Positions 16,169 to 25,538 of a DNA stretch of 34,729 nt are shown here, in pieces; the first letter of the stretch is position 1; every line of letters begins with the position of its first letter. The notes under the pieces are model-generated. The model was not told the origin of the DNA. It worked only from the letters and a program-made list of their open reading frames with translations, and searched no databases. This stretch comes from Saprospiraceae bacterium (GTDB taxonomy: Bacteria; Bacteroidota; Bacteroidia; Chitinophagales; Saprospiraceae), in assembly GCA_020848695.1 (NCBI GenBank), contig JADLHT010000011.1:1-34729 (forward strand), given 5' to 3'. The position numbers and the translations under genes were made by a program.

Positions 16169-17218
16169 ATGAGAAAAATTTTGGTAACCGGAGGAGCCGG
16201 ATTTATTGGTTCACACGTAGTCAGACACTTTGTAAAAAAATATCCTCACTATGAAATTGTAAATCTTGACTTGCTCACTTATGCCGGAAGCTTGACCAAC
16301 CTAATTGATATTGAAAATGCACCTAATTACAGATTTGTAAAAATGGATATTAGGGTTTTTGAAGAAATATCAAACCTAATTATTAAGCACCAGATTACAG
16401 ATATTATTCATCTTGCTGCAGAATCTCACGTTGATCGTTCAATTACAGATCCAAACGCATTTGTTTCAACCAATGTACTCGGTACCTGCAATTTACTAAT
16501 TGCAGCTCGAAATTTTTGGAAAGACAATTACAACGATCATCTGTTTTATCATGTAAGTACTGACGAGGTTTACGGAAGCCTGCAAGAGACCGGTTTTTTT
16601 ACTGAAAGTACATCCTATGATCCACGATCACCCTATTCCGCATCAAAAGCAGCTTCAGATCATTTGGTACGCGCATTTAATCATACCTATGGTCTTAGGA
16701 CAGTAATCAGCAATTGTAGTAATAATTATGGACCGTATCAGTTTCCTGAGAAACTTATCCCTCTGATTATTAATAATATTCTAAGTCAACGTTCTCTTCC
16801 GGTGTATGGTCAAGGACAAAATGTGCGAGATTGGTTATGGGTAGGAGATCATGTAATGGCAATCGATTTAATTTTTCATAAAGCAATTTCCGGAGAGACT
16901 TATAATGTTGGAGGAAATAATGAAATGAAAAACATTGACTTAGTAAGATCGCTTTGTAACATTTTAGATCGAAAACTAGGTAATAAAGAAGGGACTTCTG
17001 AGAAACTTATCACTTTTGTCAAAGATCGTCCCGGTCATGACCTCCGTTATGCTATCGATTCTTCCAAACTTCAAGCAGAAATGAATTGGAGTCCTTCAAA
17101 AATGATTATGGAAGGATTGGAACTCACAGTGGATTGGTATTTGAATAATAAAGCTTGGTTACAAAGTATAACATCAGGAGAATATTTGAATTATTACAAA
17201 AAACATTATTCAAATTAA
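16169..17218 (+). CDS. rfbB: dTDP-glucose 4,6-dehydratase
   Basis: Converts dTDP-glucose to dTDP-4-keto-6-deoxyglucose, the branch point for rhamnose and other deoxysugars. The protein is 349 residues from ATG 16169, 5 bp after the preceding stop (TTG 16160 would overlap and is not preferred). The NAD loop GGAGFIGSH is at 8-16. The catalytic triad region HVSTDEVYGS holds T131, D132 and E133, and YSASK holds Y156 and K160. The family motifs CSNNYGPYQFPEKLIP and YGQGQNVRDWLWVGDH are present. The genes for RfbA, RfbC and RfbD are not in the window, so the final sugar is unknown. Confidence 0.93.
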   Translation: MRKILVTGGAGFIGSHVVRHFVKKYPHYEIVNLDLLTYAGSLTNLIDIENAPNYRFVKMDIRVFEEISNLIIKHQITDIIHLAAESHVDRSITDPNAFVSTNVLGTCNLLIAARNFWKDNYNDHLFYHVSTDEVYGSLQETGFFTESTSYDPRSPYSASKAASDHLVRAFNHTYGLRTVISNCSNNYGPYQFPEKLIPLIINNILSQRSLPVYGQGQNVRDWLWVGDHVMAIDLIFHKAISGETYNVGGNNEMKNIDLVRSLCNILDRKLGNKEGTSEKLITFVKDRPGHDLRYAIDSSKLQAEMNWSPSKMIMEGLELTVDWYLNNKAWLQSITSGEYLNYYKKHYSN

Positions 17219-17225
17219 ATAAATC

Positions 17226-19955
17226 ATGCGAATAATATTTATCATACTTAGCTGTATCATCGTTCAAATGAAAATATTTTCCCAGTCTAACACAGTCTTG
17301 CTGGATAGATATTTTGATGAGCTCAATAAAAGAGAAATTTCAGAGGCAGATTTAAAAATAAAATTAGATGCAAGAGGAATTGATCTCGAAGCGTTGAAAA
17401 AAATGGAACCGGAAGAAATTATCCATTATCAGACTGAAATTGAAGGAGCAATAAAAGAACTGGAACAAGATAAACAAAAACAGACAAAGAGTAAATCAAA
17501 GTTAAAATCCAGTGATGTTTCGAATAAGAAAGTGAACAAATTAGATAGCTTAAAGAAGGAAGATGCTCCAGATGATATTAAGAATAAAGCAAGTATAAAA
17601 GAAGTAAAATCATTAAAAGACAGCTTGAAGAGTTTCGAAGTTTGGGGACAACATATATTTCGAAATAAGAGCCTGCCTCTATATAATTCCGCAACAGATA
17701 TTAAAGCACCCAATGAGTATGTTCTGGGAGCCGGAGATAGAATATCTATTGCAATCTGGGGAATTAGTCAGTTGAATGAAGTTTATGAGATTAGTTCAGA
17801 AGGAATTATTGCTCCTGCCAGAATGCCAAGAATCTTTTTAAAAGGGATAACCTTAGGTCGAGCAAAAACAATGCTAAGCAACTACTTCAGACGATTTTAT
17901 AGATTTAATTCGAATCAAATTGAAGTCAACCTTGTTTCTGCACGAACCGTTCAGGTAAACATAGTTGGGGAAGTAGAACAATTTGGTAGTTATACCTTGC
18001 CGGCAATAAATACAGTTTTTAATGCTTTGGTTGCAGCTGGTGGTCCAAATAGAATTGGTTCTGTACGAAAAATTAATTTGATTCGTAACGGAAAAAGCAG
18101 AAGTATTGATATCTATAAATTCTTATTAGATCCGTCCAAAGTAGGTGATATAAGCCTGTTCAATAATGATTATATACAAGTTTCTACAATAGGAAGATTG
18201 GTTACAATTCATGGTGCAATAAACAGACCTTTCAAATACGAACTATTAGAAGGTGAAGAATTAAATAAGCTTCTCTTTTATGCCGGAGGAGTTAAAGAAA
18301 ATGCCATTACCAAAACATTTCAAGTTGAAAGATTTGAAAACGATAAGCGAATCATTTTAGATGTTAATTATAAAGATCTTCTTGATAAAAAAGGAGACTT
18401 TAAGCTAAAAAACGGAGACATTATTACCGTATTTACGGTGAAAACAGAAGCAGAAGATTTTGTTTTTGTTAAAGGAGAAGTTCGGTCTGAATCTTCATTC
18501 AATTATTTTTCCGGAATGACAATCGCAGATTTAGTCAAGAAAATTGATTTCACCTACGAATCTGATCTTTCGAATGCTTTTTTGAAGAGAAATAATCCCG
18601 ATAAGACCATTAATCTGATTCGTATTAATTTGATCAATGTAAGAAAGGGATTGGAGGAATCAAAAATCAAGCTTCAGGCATTGGATGAATTAGAAGTCTT
18701 TAAGTTGTCGGATTATGTTGACAAGACTAAAGTAACCATAACAGGTGCAGTAAGAAACGGAGGTAGTTTTCCACTTAATGTAAAGCAAGATCTTAAGGTA
18801 AAAGATCTAATATTATTGGCCGGAGGCTTAAGAAATAATTCGTGGAATAATGCCTATCTTTTTCGATCAAAAGATGCATTGAGAAAAGAGCTAGAAGTGA
18901 TTAAACTGCCATTAAGTGAAATATTAGCCAACGATTTTTCTGAAAGTAATATTTACATAAAGCCGTTCGATAGTGTTGTTGTATTGTCCGGTGATCAGTT
19001 TGCAGAAAATAGTTATATTGAAATTTCCGGTGCAGTAAGATCGCCGGGGAAGTATCAGTTCAGTCAATCCATTAAATTGCAGGATGCAATTACATTAGCA
19101 GATGGGTTTACTTTTTCCGCTGCGACCAATAAAGTAGATATTTATAGAATTCAGATTGTCAATAATCAGCCGACTAAAACCATTGTTAAAACAGTAGAAA
19201 CACCAAAAGATTTGATGAGTATGGAATTATCTGCTGAGTTTGCTTTGGAACCATATGATATCATAGTTGTAAGAAGCCAACCTAATTTTGAATTACAAAA
19301 ATTGGTTTACGTGGAAGGTGAAGTACTTTATCCAGGCCCCTATGCAATTATCAATAACAATGAAAGAATTTCTGATATCGTTAATCGTGCAGGAGGTATA
19401 ACCAATGAAGCATTTGAAGAAGGGGCAACATTAAACCGTAAAGCTGATGATATAGGATATATTGTAATGAATTTGGAAAAGGCAATGAGGAACTATAACT
19501 CCAGGGACAATATTCTGGTAAAAGATAAGGATGTAATTTCTATTCCTAAAAGAAAAGATTTTGTAAGAATTTCTGGAGAAACTAATGCTGCTACTCTTTA
19601 TCCGGATAAATTATTGGCTTCCAACAATTCAATCAATGTAACCTATTATGAAGGAAAAAGAGCGAATTTTTATATTAAAAATTTTGCAGCAGGTTTAAGT
19701 AAAAACGCAGACGCATCAAGAATAACCGTTGAACATGCTAATGGCAGATTAGAAAGTACCAAAAGAACTTTGTTTGGTCGTTTGTATCCAAAAGTCTATA
19801 AAGGTTCTGTAATAAATGTTGGTGCAAAAGATCCGGAGAAAATAAGGTTAAAAAAAGATCGTAAGGACATCGATTGGGGAAAGCTAGTGGCAGATTCTAT
19901 AGCACAGACGACAGGGGTTTTGTCACTTATTCTTTTAATTCAGCGATTAAACTAA
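17226..19955 (+). CDS. Multi-SLBB polysaccharide export protein (Wza-like)
   Basis: A protein of 909 residues with a signal peptide (1-20, ending KIFSQ). A charged, Lys-rich, probably coiled-coil segment (about 30-125) follows. Next is the Poly_export domain starting EYVLGAGDRISIAIWG (about 164-245) and then several SLBB units, each with a V-x-G-x-V pattern followed by AGG (VNIVGEVEQFGSY; IHGAINRPFKYE; VTITGAVRNGGSF; IEISGAVRSPGKY; VYVEGEVLYPGPY). The C-terminus has a hydrophobic helix (about 890-906). Related proteins form the outer-membrane channel for capsule or exopolysaccharide. It is third in the operon behind two sugar-nucleotide enzymes, with 7 bp between genes. No Wzc tyrosine kinase follows. 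The stop overlaps the mtgA stop tail to tail. Confidence 0.88.
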   Translation: MRIIFIILSCIIVQMKIFSQSNTVLLDRYFDELNKREISEADLKIKLDARGIDLEALKKMEPEEIIHYQTEIEGAIKELEQDKQKQTKSKSKLKSSDVSNKKVNKLDSLKKEDAPDDIKNKASIKEVKSLKDSLKSFEVWGQHIFRNKSLPLYNSATDIKAPNEYVLGAGDRISIAIWGISQLNEVYEISSEGIIAPARMPRIFLKGITLGRAKTMLSNYFRRFYRFNSNQIEVNLVSARTVQVNIVGEVEQFGSYTLPAINTVFNALVAAGGPNRIGSVRKINLIRNGKSRSIDIYKFLLDPSKVGDISLFNNDYIQVSTIGRLVTIHGAINRPFKYELLEGEELNKLLFYAGGVKENAITKTFQVERFENDKRIILDVNYKDLLDKKGDFKLKNGDIITVFTVKTEAEDFVFVKGEVRSESSFNYFSGMTIADLVKKIDFTYESDLSNAFLKRNNPDKTINLIRINLINVRKGLEESKIKLQALDELEVFKLSDYVDKTKVTITGAVRNGGSFPLNVKQDLKVKDLILLAGGLRNNSWNNAYLFRSKDALRKELEVIKLPLSEILANDFSESNIYIKPFDSVVVLSGDQFAENSYIEISGAVRSPGKYQFSQSIKLQDAITLADGFTFSAATNKVDIYRIQIVNNQPTKTIVKTVETPKDLMSMELSAEFALEPYDIIVVRSQPNFELQKLVYVEGEVLYPGPYAIINNNERISDIVNRAGGITNEAFEEGATLNRKADDIGYIVMNLEKAMRNYNSRDNILVKDKDVISIPKRKDFVRISGETNAATLYPDKLLASNNSINVTYYEGKRANFYIKNFAAGLSKNADASRITVEHANGRLESTKRTLFGRLYPKVYKGSVINVGAKDPEKIRLKKDRKDIDWGKLVADSIAQTTGVLSLILLIQRLN

Positions 19956-20689
19956 TGTTTCATTTTTCGTACTAGTTCAATAATTTCTGGTTCGTATTCA
20001 ATTTGATACATTTGCTCAATAATCCAATCTCTTCTCGATAAGATATACGGAGATGGTGCATTGGGTCTGAATCTTTTCGGATTCGGGAGACAGGCTGCAA
20101 TGGTTGCCGCTTCTTGCCTCGACAATTGAGAGGCATTCTTGTTAAAGAAAAATTTTGATGCAGCCTGTATTCCAAATATGCCTTTGCCCATTTCAACAGA
20201 ATTTAAATATATGTCAAGAATTCTTTTCTTTGACCAGATTAATTCAATCATAAATGTAAAATACACTTCAAGGCCTTTTCTAATCCACGATCTGCCTTGC
20301 CATAAAAAAACATTTTTAGCAACTTGCTGACTGATTGTTGAAGCACCTCTTTTTCTTTTTGTATGCTTTTTATTAAATTCAATGGCCTTCTCAATGCTTT
20401 CATAATCCAGACCAAAATGCTCAGCAAAAATCTGATCTTCTGCACCTATTACAGCCAAGCCCGCTTGATAAGATATTTGATTGTAACTAACATAATCGCG
20501 TTTTATACCATATCCATCCAAAAGACTTTTAATCTGAGTAGTAGTAATGGGAGGATTTACAAAAATTAAAAGTACAATATAGAGCCAATGGAGCATGATA
20601 ATAAAAATAAAAATCAGAACAACCTTCTTCCAAAGTTGAAGCATTCTAAAAAGTCGCCACGCCTTGATGAACTTTTCTTTCACGGGCAC
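19952..20689 (-). CDS. mtgA: Monofunctional peptidoglycan glycosyltransferase
   Basis: Polymerises lipid II into glycan strands at the outer face of the inner membrane. The protein is 245 residues with one membrane anchor (about 21-45) and a GT51 domain. The catalytic Glu is in AEDQIFAEHFGLD (E84). GASTISQQVAKNVFLWQGRS and RKGLE follow, then IYLNSVEMGKGIFGIQAAS. The domain order and length are those of MtgA, without a transpeptidase domain. It is divergent from the 20761 gene and ends with a 4-base tail-to-tail overlap with the export protein gene. Confidence 0.92.
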   Translation of the reverse strand: MPVKEKFIKAWRLFRMLQLWKKVVLIFIFIIMLHWLYIVLLIFVNPPITTTQIKSLLDGYGIKRDYVSYNQISYQAGLAVIGAEDQIFAEHFGLDYESIEKAIEFNKKHTKRKRGASTISQQVAKNVFLWQGRSWIRKGLEVYFTFMIELIWSKKRILDIYLNSVEMGKGIFGIQAASKFFFNKNASQLSRQEAATIAACLPNPKRFRPNAPSPYILSRRDWIIEQMYQIEYEPEIIELVRKMKH

Positions 20690-20760
20690 TAAGATAACTT
20701 TTTTGATATTATGGACATCTACTTTTGGGATTTTAATATCTTTGTGTTACGAATTAATTC

Positions 20761-21192
20761 ATGCTTCATTACTTAAAGCTTTTGGTTCTCTTTCTATTAA
20801 CTTGTTTTTTTCTCTTGCCTTTATTAAATATAGAAGATCCGATTCGTACCATTTCGCTCAGTTTGTGGGGAGAAGAAACCAATGCCAAGATTGTAGAACA
20901 TATTTGCAAGCCCGACAGAACATATTTTTATACCTATACAGTTAAAGGGAAAGAATACCGCCAGCAATATGATGGTTATGTTGAAAAACTAGATCAGGCG
21001 ATTGATGAAAATCAAAGATGTAAGGGAATATTGGATAACGGTGCTCCGATTCGAATTAAGTATTTTCCATTTTTTTCTTTTTGGAGTGAACCCTTGGATC
21101 ATATCGAAGTAAGTCTGATAGAGAAAATAATGTATATCCTGATTAAAATAATTGGCATAATTATTTTATTATTTACTTTTTTTAGAAAGTAG
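20761..21192 (+). CDS. Small membrane protein, DUF3592-like
   Basis: A protein of 143 residues: an N-terminal membrane helix (5-24), an extracytoplasmic beta-rich domain (about 30-115), and a C-terminal membrane helix (122-141) ending FFRK. The middle domain shows the pattern of DUF3592-like proteins: AKIVEHICKP, YTYTVKGKEYRQQY, a second Cys in NQRCKG, then IRIKYFPFFSFWSEPLDHIE. Function is not known. TATCTTTG at 20737-20744 is a candidate -7 element. Confidence 0.6.
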   Translation: MLHYLKLLVLFLLTCFFLLPLLNIEDPIRTISLSLWGEETNAKIVEHICKPDRTYFYTYTVKGKEYRQQYDGYVEKLDQAIDENQRCKGILDNGAPIRIKYFPFFSFWSEPLDHIEVSLIEKIMYILIKIIGIIILLFTFFRK

Positions 21193-21213
21193 GAATAAAA
21201 CTTGATTCTGATT

Positions 21214-21648
21214 CTAAATCTTTCTAGTATGTGAAAGCTGATACATCAAGCGATTGATATCTTCGGAATTGAGTTTTAAGATTCCTTCGATTTCGATAGG
21301 TTCAGAAGTATATTGAATAGCTTCAATAGCTTCCACTTCAACTACTGTTTCAGGACCGGCTTTTCCACAAAAAAAACAACTGCTGTAAGGGAAAGCAGAA
21401 AATATAAACTCTTTATGAGATTTGTAACCATCAGTTGGAATAATATAACCTTTTAAAATTATTTTTTTTCCTTCCAGATTCTTGACATCCTTACTAAATA
21501 TTGGTTTATCTACAGGTATTCCTAGTATTTCATCGAAGGACTTTTTATAGCTAACTTTTACCAACTTCGACCAGGTACTTGGAGGTGGGGATTGATCATC
21601 AATCACTAAATAACTTGATAGTATTAGAAATGCAATAATTGACTTCAT
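21214..21648 (-). CDS. Exported DUF3299-like protein
   Basis: A protein of 144 residues with an N-terminal signal or anchor (1-about 15). The body holds GKKIILKGYIIPTDGYKSHK, then PYSSCFFCGKAGPETVVEV, with a CxxC pair (SCFFCG) that could bind a metal. This is the pattern of DUF3299-type proteins, which often occur near metal transport or cytochrome genes elsewhere. No such partner is visible here. Function is unknown. Confidence 0.65.
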   Translation of the reverse strand: MKSIIAFLILSSYLVIDDQSPPPSTWSKLVKVSYKKSFDEILGIPVDKPIFSKDVKNLEGKKIILKGYIIPTDGYKSHKEFIFSAFPYSSCFFCGKAGPETVVEVEAIEAIQYTSEPIEIEGILKLNSEDINRLMYQLSHTRKI

Positions 21649-21728
21649 AGAATTTTTACCTAGTTAGTAAATATATTAAATCGGAAAATTGTTTATTTTA
21701 ACCTTTTATTTTTATCAATAACCTCAGT

Positions 21729-22691
21729 ATGAATGTGTTCAGAACAGCGATGATTCCGATTCGTAGTGAATTCGAGTTAAATCATCACAGTAATGTTGTA
21801 ATTATCGGATCTTGTTTTGCTCAGGAAATAGGCAAGAAATTGTTGGACTATAAATTTGATGTGAGATTGAGTCCTTTCGGTATTGTGTTTAATCCATTAA
21901 GTATTTTTCATCAGCTTAACAGAATGGTCGAAAATTCCGGTTATAAAGAATCAGACCTGATAATGGAGAATGAACTTTATCACTCATTTGATCATCACGG
22001 TTCTTATTCTTCTGTGAGTAGTGAATTGATTTTACAAAGGATTAATAGTGAACTGAATGAGTCTCATCACTTTTTAAAATCTTCAGATTTTTTAATCATT
22101 ACTGTAGGATCATCATTTTACTTTCAATTTGATTCGTTACATAAAATAGTTAGCAATTGCCATAAGATAGCAAATAATAAATTTAGCAAATTACTTGCAG
22201 ATTATGAGGTGCTGGAAATGGCTGCAAAAACCTGCATTGAGAAAATATTGAAATTTAATCCAAAGCTTAGAATTATTTTTACAGTAAGTCCAGTCCGATA
22301 TTGGAAAGATGGATTAATTGAAAACAACAGAAGTAAAGCAAGACTATTTTATCTTGTTGATAAACTCTTAGAACAGTATTCTCAAATTCACTATTTCCCG
22401 GCCTATGAATTGTTAATTGATGATTTAAGAGATTATCGTTTTTTTAAAGAAGATATGGTTCATCCTAATGATCAGGCAATTCAATACATTTGGGAGTTTT
22501 TTTCAAACGTTTATTTTTCTGAACAAACAAAATATATTAATAGTAAAATTGGAGAAATAAATACATTGAAGAATCACAGATTAATCCAAAATTCAGCTTC
22601 AATTGAACAAAAACATCAGAATAAAATTCAACTACTTCAACAAAAATTAATGGATGAATTTCCTGAATTAAAAAATATTAGAGCAAACTAA
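21729..22691 (+). CDS. GSCFA domain protein
   Basis: A protein of 320 residues that begins with the family-defining block: VVIIGSCFAQEIGKKL at about 24-39, where GSCFA replaces the GDS motif of SGNH hydrolases. SPFGIVFNPLSI follows and then, near the end, the DMVHPNDQAIQYIWEFF block, which supplies the Asp-x-x-His pair. Members are widespread in Bacteroidota and are thought to be SGNH-like hydrolases or acyl esterases of unknown substrate. There is no signal peptide, so it is probably cytoplasmic. It is divergent from the DUF3299-like gene. Confidence 0.88.
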   Translation: MNVFRTAMIPIRSEFELNHHSNVVIIGSCFAQEIGKKLLDYKFDVRLSPFGIVFNPLSIFHQLNRMVENSGYKESDLIMENELYHSFDHHGSYSSVSSELILQRINSELNESHHFLKSSDFLIITVGSSFYFQFDSLHKIVSNCHKIANNKFSKLLADYEVLEMAAKTCIEKILKFNPKLRIIFTVSPVRYWKDGLIENNRSKARLFYLVDKLLEQYSQIHYFPAYELLIDDLRDYRFFKEDMVHPNDQAIQYIWEFFSNVYFSEQTKYINSKIGEINTLKNHRLIQNSASIEQKHQNKIQLLQQKLMDEFPELKNIRAN

Positions 22692-22693
22692 CT

Positions 22694-23428
22694 TTATAAA
22701 GTCGAATCAAAGTTGTCCGGCCATATGCTTTGTCTGATTTGTTTTTCTTCTTGTTCTTTCTTTCTTTGTGCAATTGTTTTTTCAAATGTGTCTTTGGCAA
22801 AAAAAGAGGTTTTTATACCTTTTTCATTAGCCCAGCTCGGTTCAATGACCTGTTCATCAGATTCCTTAAAATTCCTGAAAATAAATGCAGTCCAAAAGCC
22901 AGTCAGAGCACCAAATAAATGGGATTCCCAGGATACTTTTTCATCAATCGGTAATAATCCGGCGGTATATCCTCCATAAAGGATTACAACGATAATCATT
23001 AGTATAATAGATTTTGGATTTCTGCGAAAAATTCCTGAGAAAAATACAAAAGCAATGAGGCCATAAACCAGACCACTGGCACCAAGATGAGAGGATTCTC
23101 TTGCAAAAACGAATACAGCAAATCCGGTAAGTACTAAAATCATGCTTAAAACTGCCCATCCAATACTATGATAAAAAAAGAAAATCATAAATACAGTTAT
23201 AAAAAGTGGGGCTAAATTGGAGAATAGATGTGACCAGTTGGAATGAATAAATTGGCCTGTAATAATCCCGTACCATTGATGAATGTCACGTGGATAAATG
23301 CTGTACAGGGTTCGGTCAACGTTAAAGAAAAGAACCAGAAGATGAATGGCAAGTATTAGAATTCCAAAAGAGAAAGCGACTTTTAAAGCATGAAACAGAG
23401 ATTCCTTTTGGTTAGTTATGCTTTCCAT
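22694..23428 (-). CDS. Rhomboid-family intramembrane serine protease
   Basis: Cleaves transmembrane proteins inside the membrane. It has 244 residues and six or so hydrophobic segments. The catalytic Ser is in the GASG motif (S118), the catalytic His is in SWESHLFGALTG (H170), and the conserved HSNWSHLFSN block (H62, H67, N71) is present. A soluble basic C-terminal tail (about 185-244) follows. The ATG directly abuts the stop of the upstream gene (23429), so the two are probably cotranscribed and translationally coupled. The substrate is unknown. Confidence 0.88.
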   Translation of the reverse strand: MESITNQKESLFHALKVAFSFGILILAIHLLVLFFNVDRTLYSIYPRDIHQWYGIITGQFIHSNWSHLFSNLAPLFITVFMIFFFYHSIGWAVLSMILVLTGFAVFVFARESSHLGASGLVYGLIAFVFFSGIFRRNPKSIILMIIVVILYGGYTAGLLPIDEKVSWESHLFGALTGFWTAFIFRNFKESDEQVIEPSWANEKGIKTSFFAKDTFEKTIAQRKKEQEEKQIRQSIWPDNFDSTL

Positions 23429-24037
23429 TTAAAGGTGTCTTCTTTTTACGTATTTAATAAAGGCATCAACAAGATTTTCTTTCGCAGGATTGGTCCAGTC
23501 ATACTTTGGTATAACCTGCTCACATAAATACGTCCGGGCAGCATTAAAATCATCGCACTCATTCAGAGATTTAATGATTTCTTCAAATGCTGTTTTATCT
23601 CCGTTGAAAAGTTCATTTTGAGTTTGAATTTTCTCGTTCAAACCCATACCTGATTTGATGTCAGCTAGTGGTTTTAATTCCAACTTAGATGAAAGGTCTT
23701 TAATATCAAGATGATCAAAAAGATACTGGTAAAGTTCAGATCGAACAGGAGTGGCTTCTTCCATTTTAATATCTTCCGTTTTATTCTTAAGATTTTTTGT
23801 TGAGGTATTGTCAATGGGAATTGACTTTAACGGAATAGGGTCTATTTGAATAGGCGGGTCTGATAGTTCCAAATCTTCAAAGTCCTGAACTTGAATTTTC
23901 TCTATTTCCATTCTCAACTTAAATGCATAATCTAGTAGTAAAGACTTTTCAGTTGAAGTAAATTCAGAACTGTCTTGATATAATTCAATTACTTGGTTCA
24001 TTTTTTTCAACCAGGTTTTTATTTTTATAAAATCCAT
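23429..24037 (-). CDS. Conserved hypothetical protein coupled to rhomboid gene
   Basis: A protein of 202 residues from ATG 24037 (the longer frame starts at a TTG). Soluble, acidic, with a helical N-terminus (1-55), a low-complexity linker rich in Pro, Lys and Glu (60-100), and a helical C-terminal domain (about 105-202). In the C-terminal domain, LELKPLADIKSGMGLNEKIQ and ELFNGDKTAFEEIIKSLNEC are recognisable as a segment I have seen in many Bacteroidota proteins of unknown function. The tight coupling to the rhomboid gene suggests a shared transcript. Confidence 0.6.
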   Translation of the reverse strand: MDFIKIKTWLKKMNQVIELYQDSSEFTSTEKSLLLDYAFKLRMEIEKIQVQDFEDLELSDPPIQIDPIPLKSIPIDNTSTKNLKNKTEDIKMEEATPVRSELYQYLFDHLDIKDLSSKLELKPLADIKSGMGLNEKIQTQNELFNGDKTAFEEIIKSLNECDDFNAARTYLCEQVIPKYDWTNPAKENLVDAFIKYVKRRHL

Positions 24038-24174
24038 GTAAATCAATTTAGAAATAGTTTAACGTATATTTTTAATAAATAGTTTAGCCAAAAGATCCGG
24101 TAAAATTACACGCAGTTATAGAAAGTTAACATTTTCGCTAGTGATATATAAAAAATATTGATATTTGAGGCAGG

Positions 24175-24762
24175 ATGTTTTTAGAACCAGGATTTAAATC
24201 TCAGCGAAGCGGTTGGATTGAGGTAATCTGCGGATCAATGTTTAGCGGTAAGACGGAGGAATTGATTAGAAGGCTTAAACGAGCAAGAATTGCCGGCCAA
24301 AAAGTACAAATATTTAAACCTTCCCAAGATACTCGTTATGACGAACGGCAGGTTGTATCTCACGATGACAATGCCTTGCTTTCAACACCGATACTTTTTT
24401 CTTCTCAGATTTTAGATATACCTGAAGGTATCAATGTAGTGGGAATTGATGAGGCACAATTTTTTGATATGGATTTAACACGTCATGTACAGTCTTTATG
24501 CTTAAAGGGTATACGAATAATTATTGCCGGTCTGGATATGGATTTTCGTGGCAATCCATTTGGTCCGATACCGGATTTGCTGGCTGTTGCAGAATACATT
24601 ACCAAGGTACATGCAATCTGTCCGCACTGTGGTAATTTAGCTACACACTCATATCGATTGAGTGAAGATGAACAAACCATAGTACTTGGGGAAAGAGATA
24701 AGTATGAACCAAGATGCAGAACATGTTTCGGAATGGGATCCTTGCTTTCATTTCCTATTTAA
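24175..24762 (+). CDS. tdk: Thymidine kinase
   Basis: Phosphorylates thymidine to dTMP in the salvage pathway. It has 195 residues, as in type II thymidine kinases. The P-loop GSMFSGKT is at 20-27. The Walker B/lid region IDEAQFF has D92 and Q95, with F96 stacking on the base. A structural zinc site is formed by four Cys (CPHC at 149-152 and CRTC at 181-184). [10 protein letters not shown] is the substrate loop. The gene is alone on the plus strand, divergent from the rhomboid pair. Confidence 0.95.
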   Translation: MFLEPGFKSQRSGWIEVICGSMFSGKTEELIRRLKRARIAGQKVQIFKPSQDTRYDERQVVSHDDNALLSTPILFSSQILDIPEGINVVGIDEAQFFDMDLTRHVQSLCLKGIRIIIAGLDMDFRGNPFGPIPDLLAVAEYITKVHAICPHCGNLATHSYRLSEDEQTIVLGERDKYEPRCRTCFGMGSLLSFPI

Positions 24763-25141
24763 ATTTATATCAAATTATACCTGCAGACAAATTTTTAAAT
24801 TTCTGATCCGAATTAATTTGATTTACCTTCATAAATCCACTGGAAAGTAAGCCGAAAGCTTAAATGATCTGCCAATTTAAAGACTAACTCCTGGATTATG
24901 TTGAGGTATAAATTTCTCTAGTTCTTTGCTAATTTCTTCCTTAAAAGTAAAATTTTGCTTTTTCTATTTCAAACTTAAGCTTGTTTCGAATAGATATAGC
25001 ATCGCTTCTTAAATATTTGATATCAATTTAATTTCTGAATTTGAAGTACGGGTAGATGAAGCCCAGAATAAATTAATAATTGAATAAGACCTTTTCGTCG
25101 GTTTTATTATTAAATTAGTCGATCTAATAGGTTATTTAAGC
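24763..25141. other. Gene-free stretch upstream of padR
   Basis: AT-rich, with no gene recognised. A short open stretch at about 25020-25084 (plus strand, ISEFEVRVDEAQNKLIIE and then a stop) looks protein-like but has no start and is too short to assign. It may be a relic. Confidence 0.4.
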
Positions 25142-25181
25142 TACTTTGTATAACAAAGTACATTGTTTTGTACTATCTTTG
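25142..25181 (+). promoter_or_regulatory. PadR operator palindromes with -7 element
   Basis: TACTTTGT-ATA-ACAAAGTA (25142-25160) is a perfect palindrome. Overlapping it, AGTAC (25157-25161) and GTACT (25170-25174) form a second inverted repeat with an 8-base spacer. It is followed by TATCTTTG (25174-25181), a good -7 element 16 bp before the padR ATG. A site spanning the promoter directly upstream of a PadR gene is expected for self-repression, and PadR operators often have an 8-base spacer. No -33 element at ideal spacing was found. Confidence 0.65.
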
Positions 25182-25197
25182 AGCCATTATTAAACTT

Positions 25198-25527
25198 ATG
25201 AATCACGACAACGCAATCGCTCAAATGAAAAAAGGAGTACTGGATATGTGTATTCTATCGCTACTTAACCAAAAGGATGCATATCCATCTGATATCATCG
25301 TCAAACTTCGAGAATCAGAATTAATCATTGTTGAAGGGACATTGTATCCATTGCTTTCCAGACTAAAGAACTCAGGACTTCTGGATTATTATTGGATTGA
25401 ATCTCCTTTTGGGCCTCCCCGAAAGTATTATAAGATTACCGAACAAGGAAAATCATTCCTAATGCAATTGCTCAATAGCTGGAATTCATTTGTACAAAAT
25501 GTTAATCAATCAATCAATCAATCATAA
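25198..25527 (+). CDS. PadR-family transcriptional repressor
   Basis: A protein of 109 residues with the winged helix of PadR: LDMCILSLLNQKDAYPSDII, GTLYPLLSRLKNSGLLDYYW, then the wing GPPRKYYKITEQGKSFL and a short C-terminal helix for dimerisation. It probably senses a membrane or small-molecule signal and represses its own operon through the palindromes just upstream. It is 11 bp ahead of the PspC-domain gene. This pairing is very common in Bacteroidota. The 3' end has a short direct repeat (ATCAATCAATCAATCA) coding for the Ser/Asn/Gln-rich tail. Confidence 0.9.
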   Translation: MNHDNAIAQMKKGVLDMCILSLLNQKDAYPSDIIVKLRESELIIVEGTLYPLLSRLKNSGLLDYYWIESPFGPPRKYYKITEQGKSFLMQLLNSWNSFVQNVNQSINQS

Positions 25528-25538
25528 AACAAATTAAA

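Noticed and set aside
24763-25141. Possible short gene at 25020-25084
   Set aside because: It has no start codon, only about 20 codons and no recognised motif.
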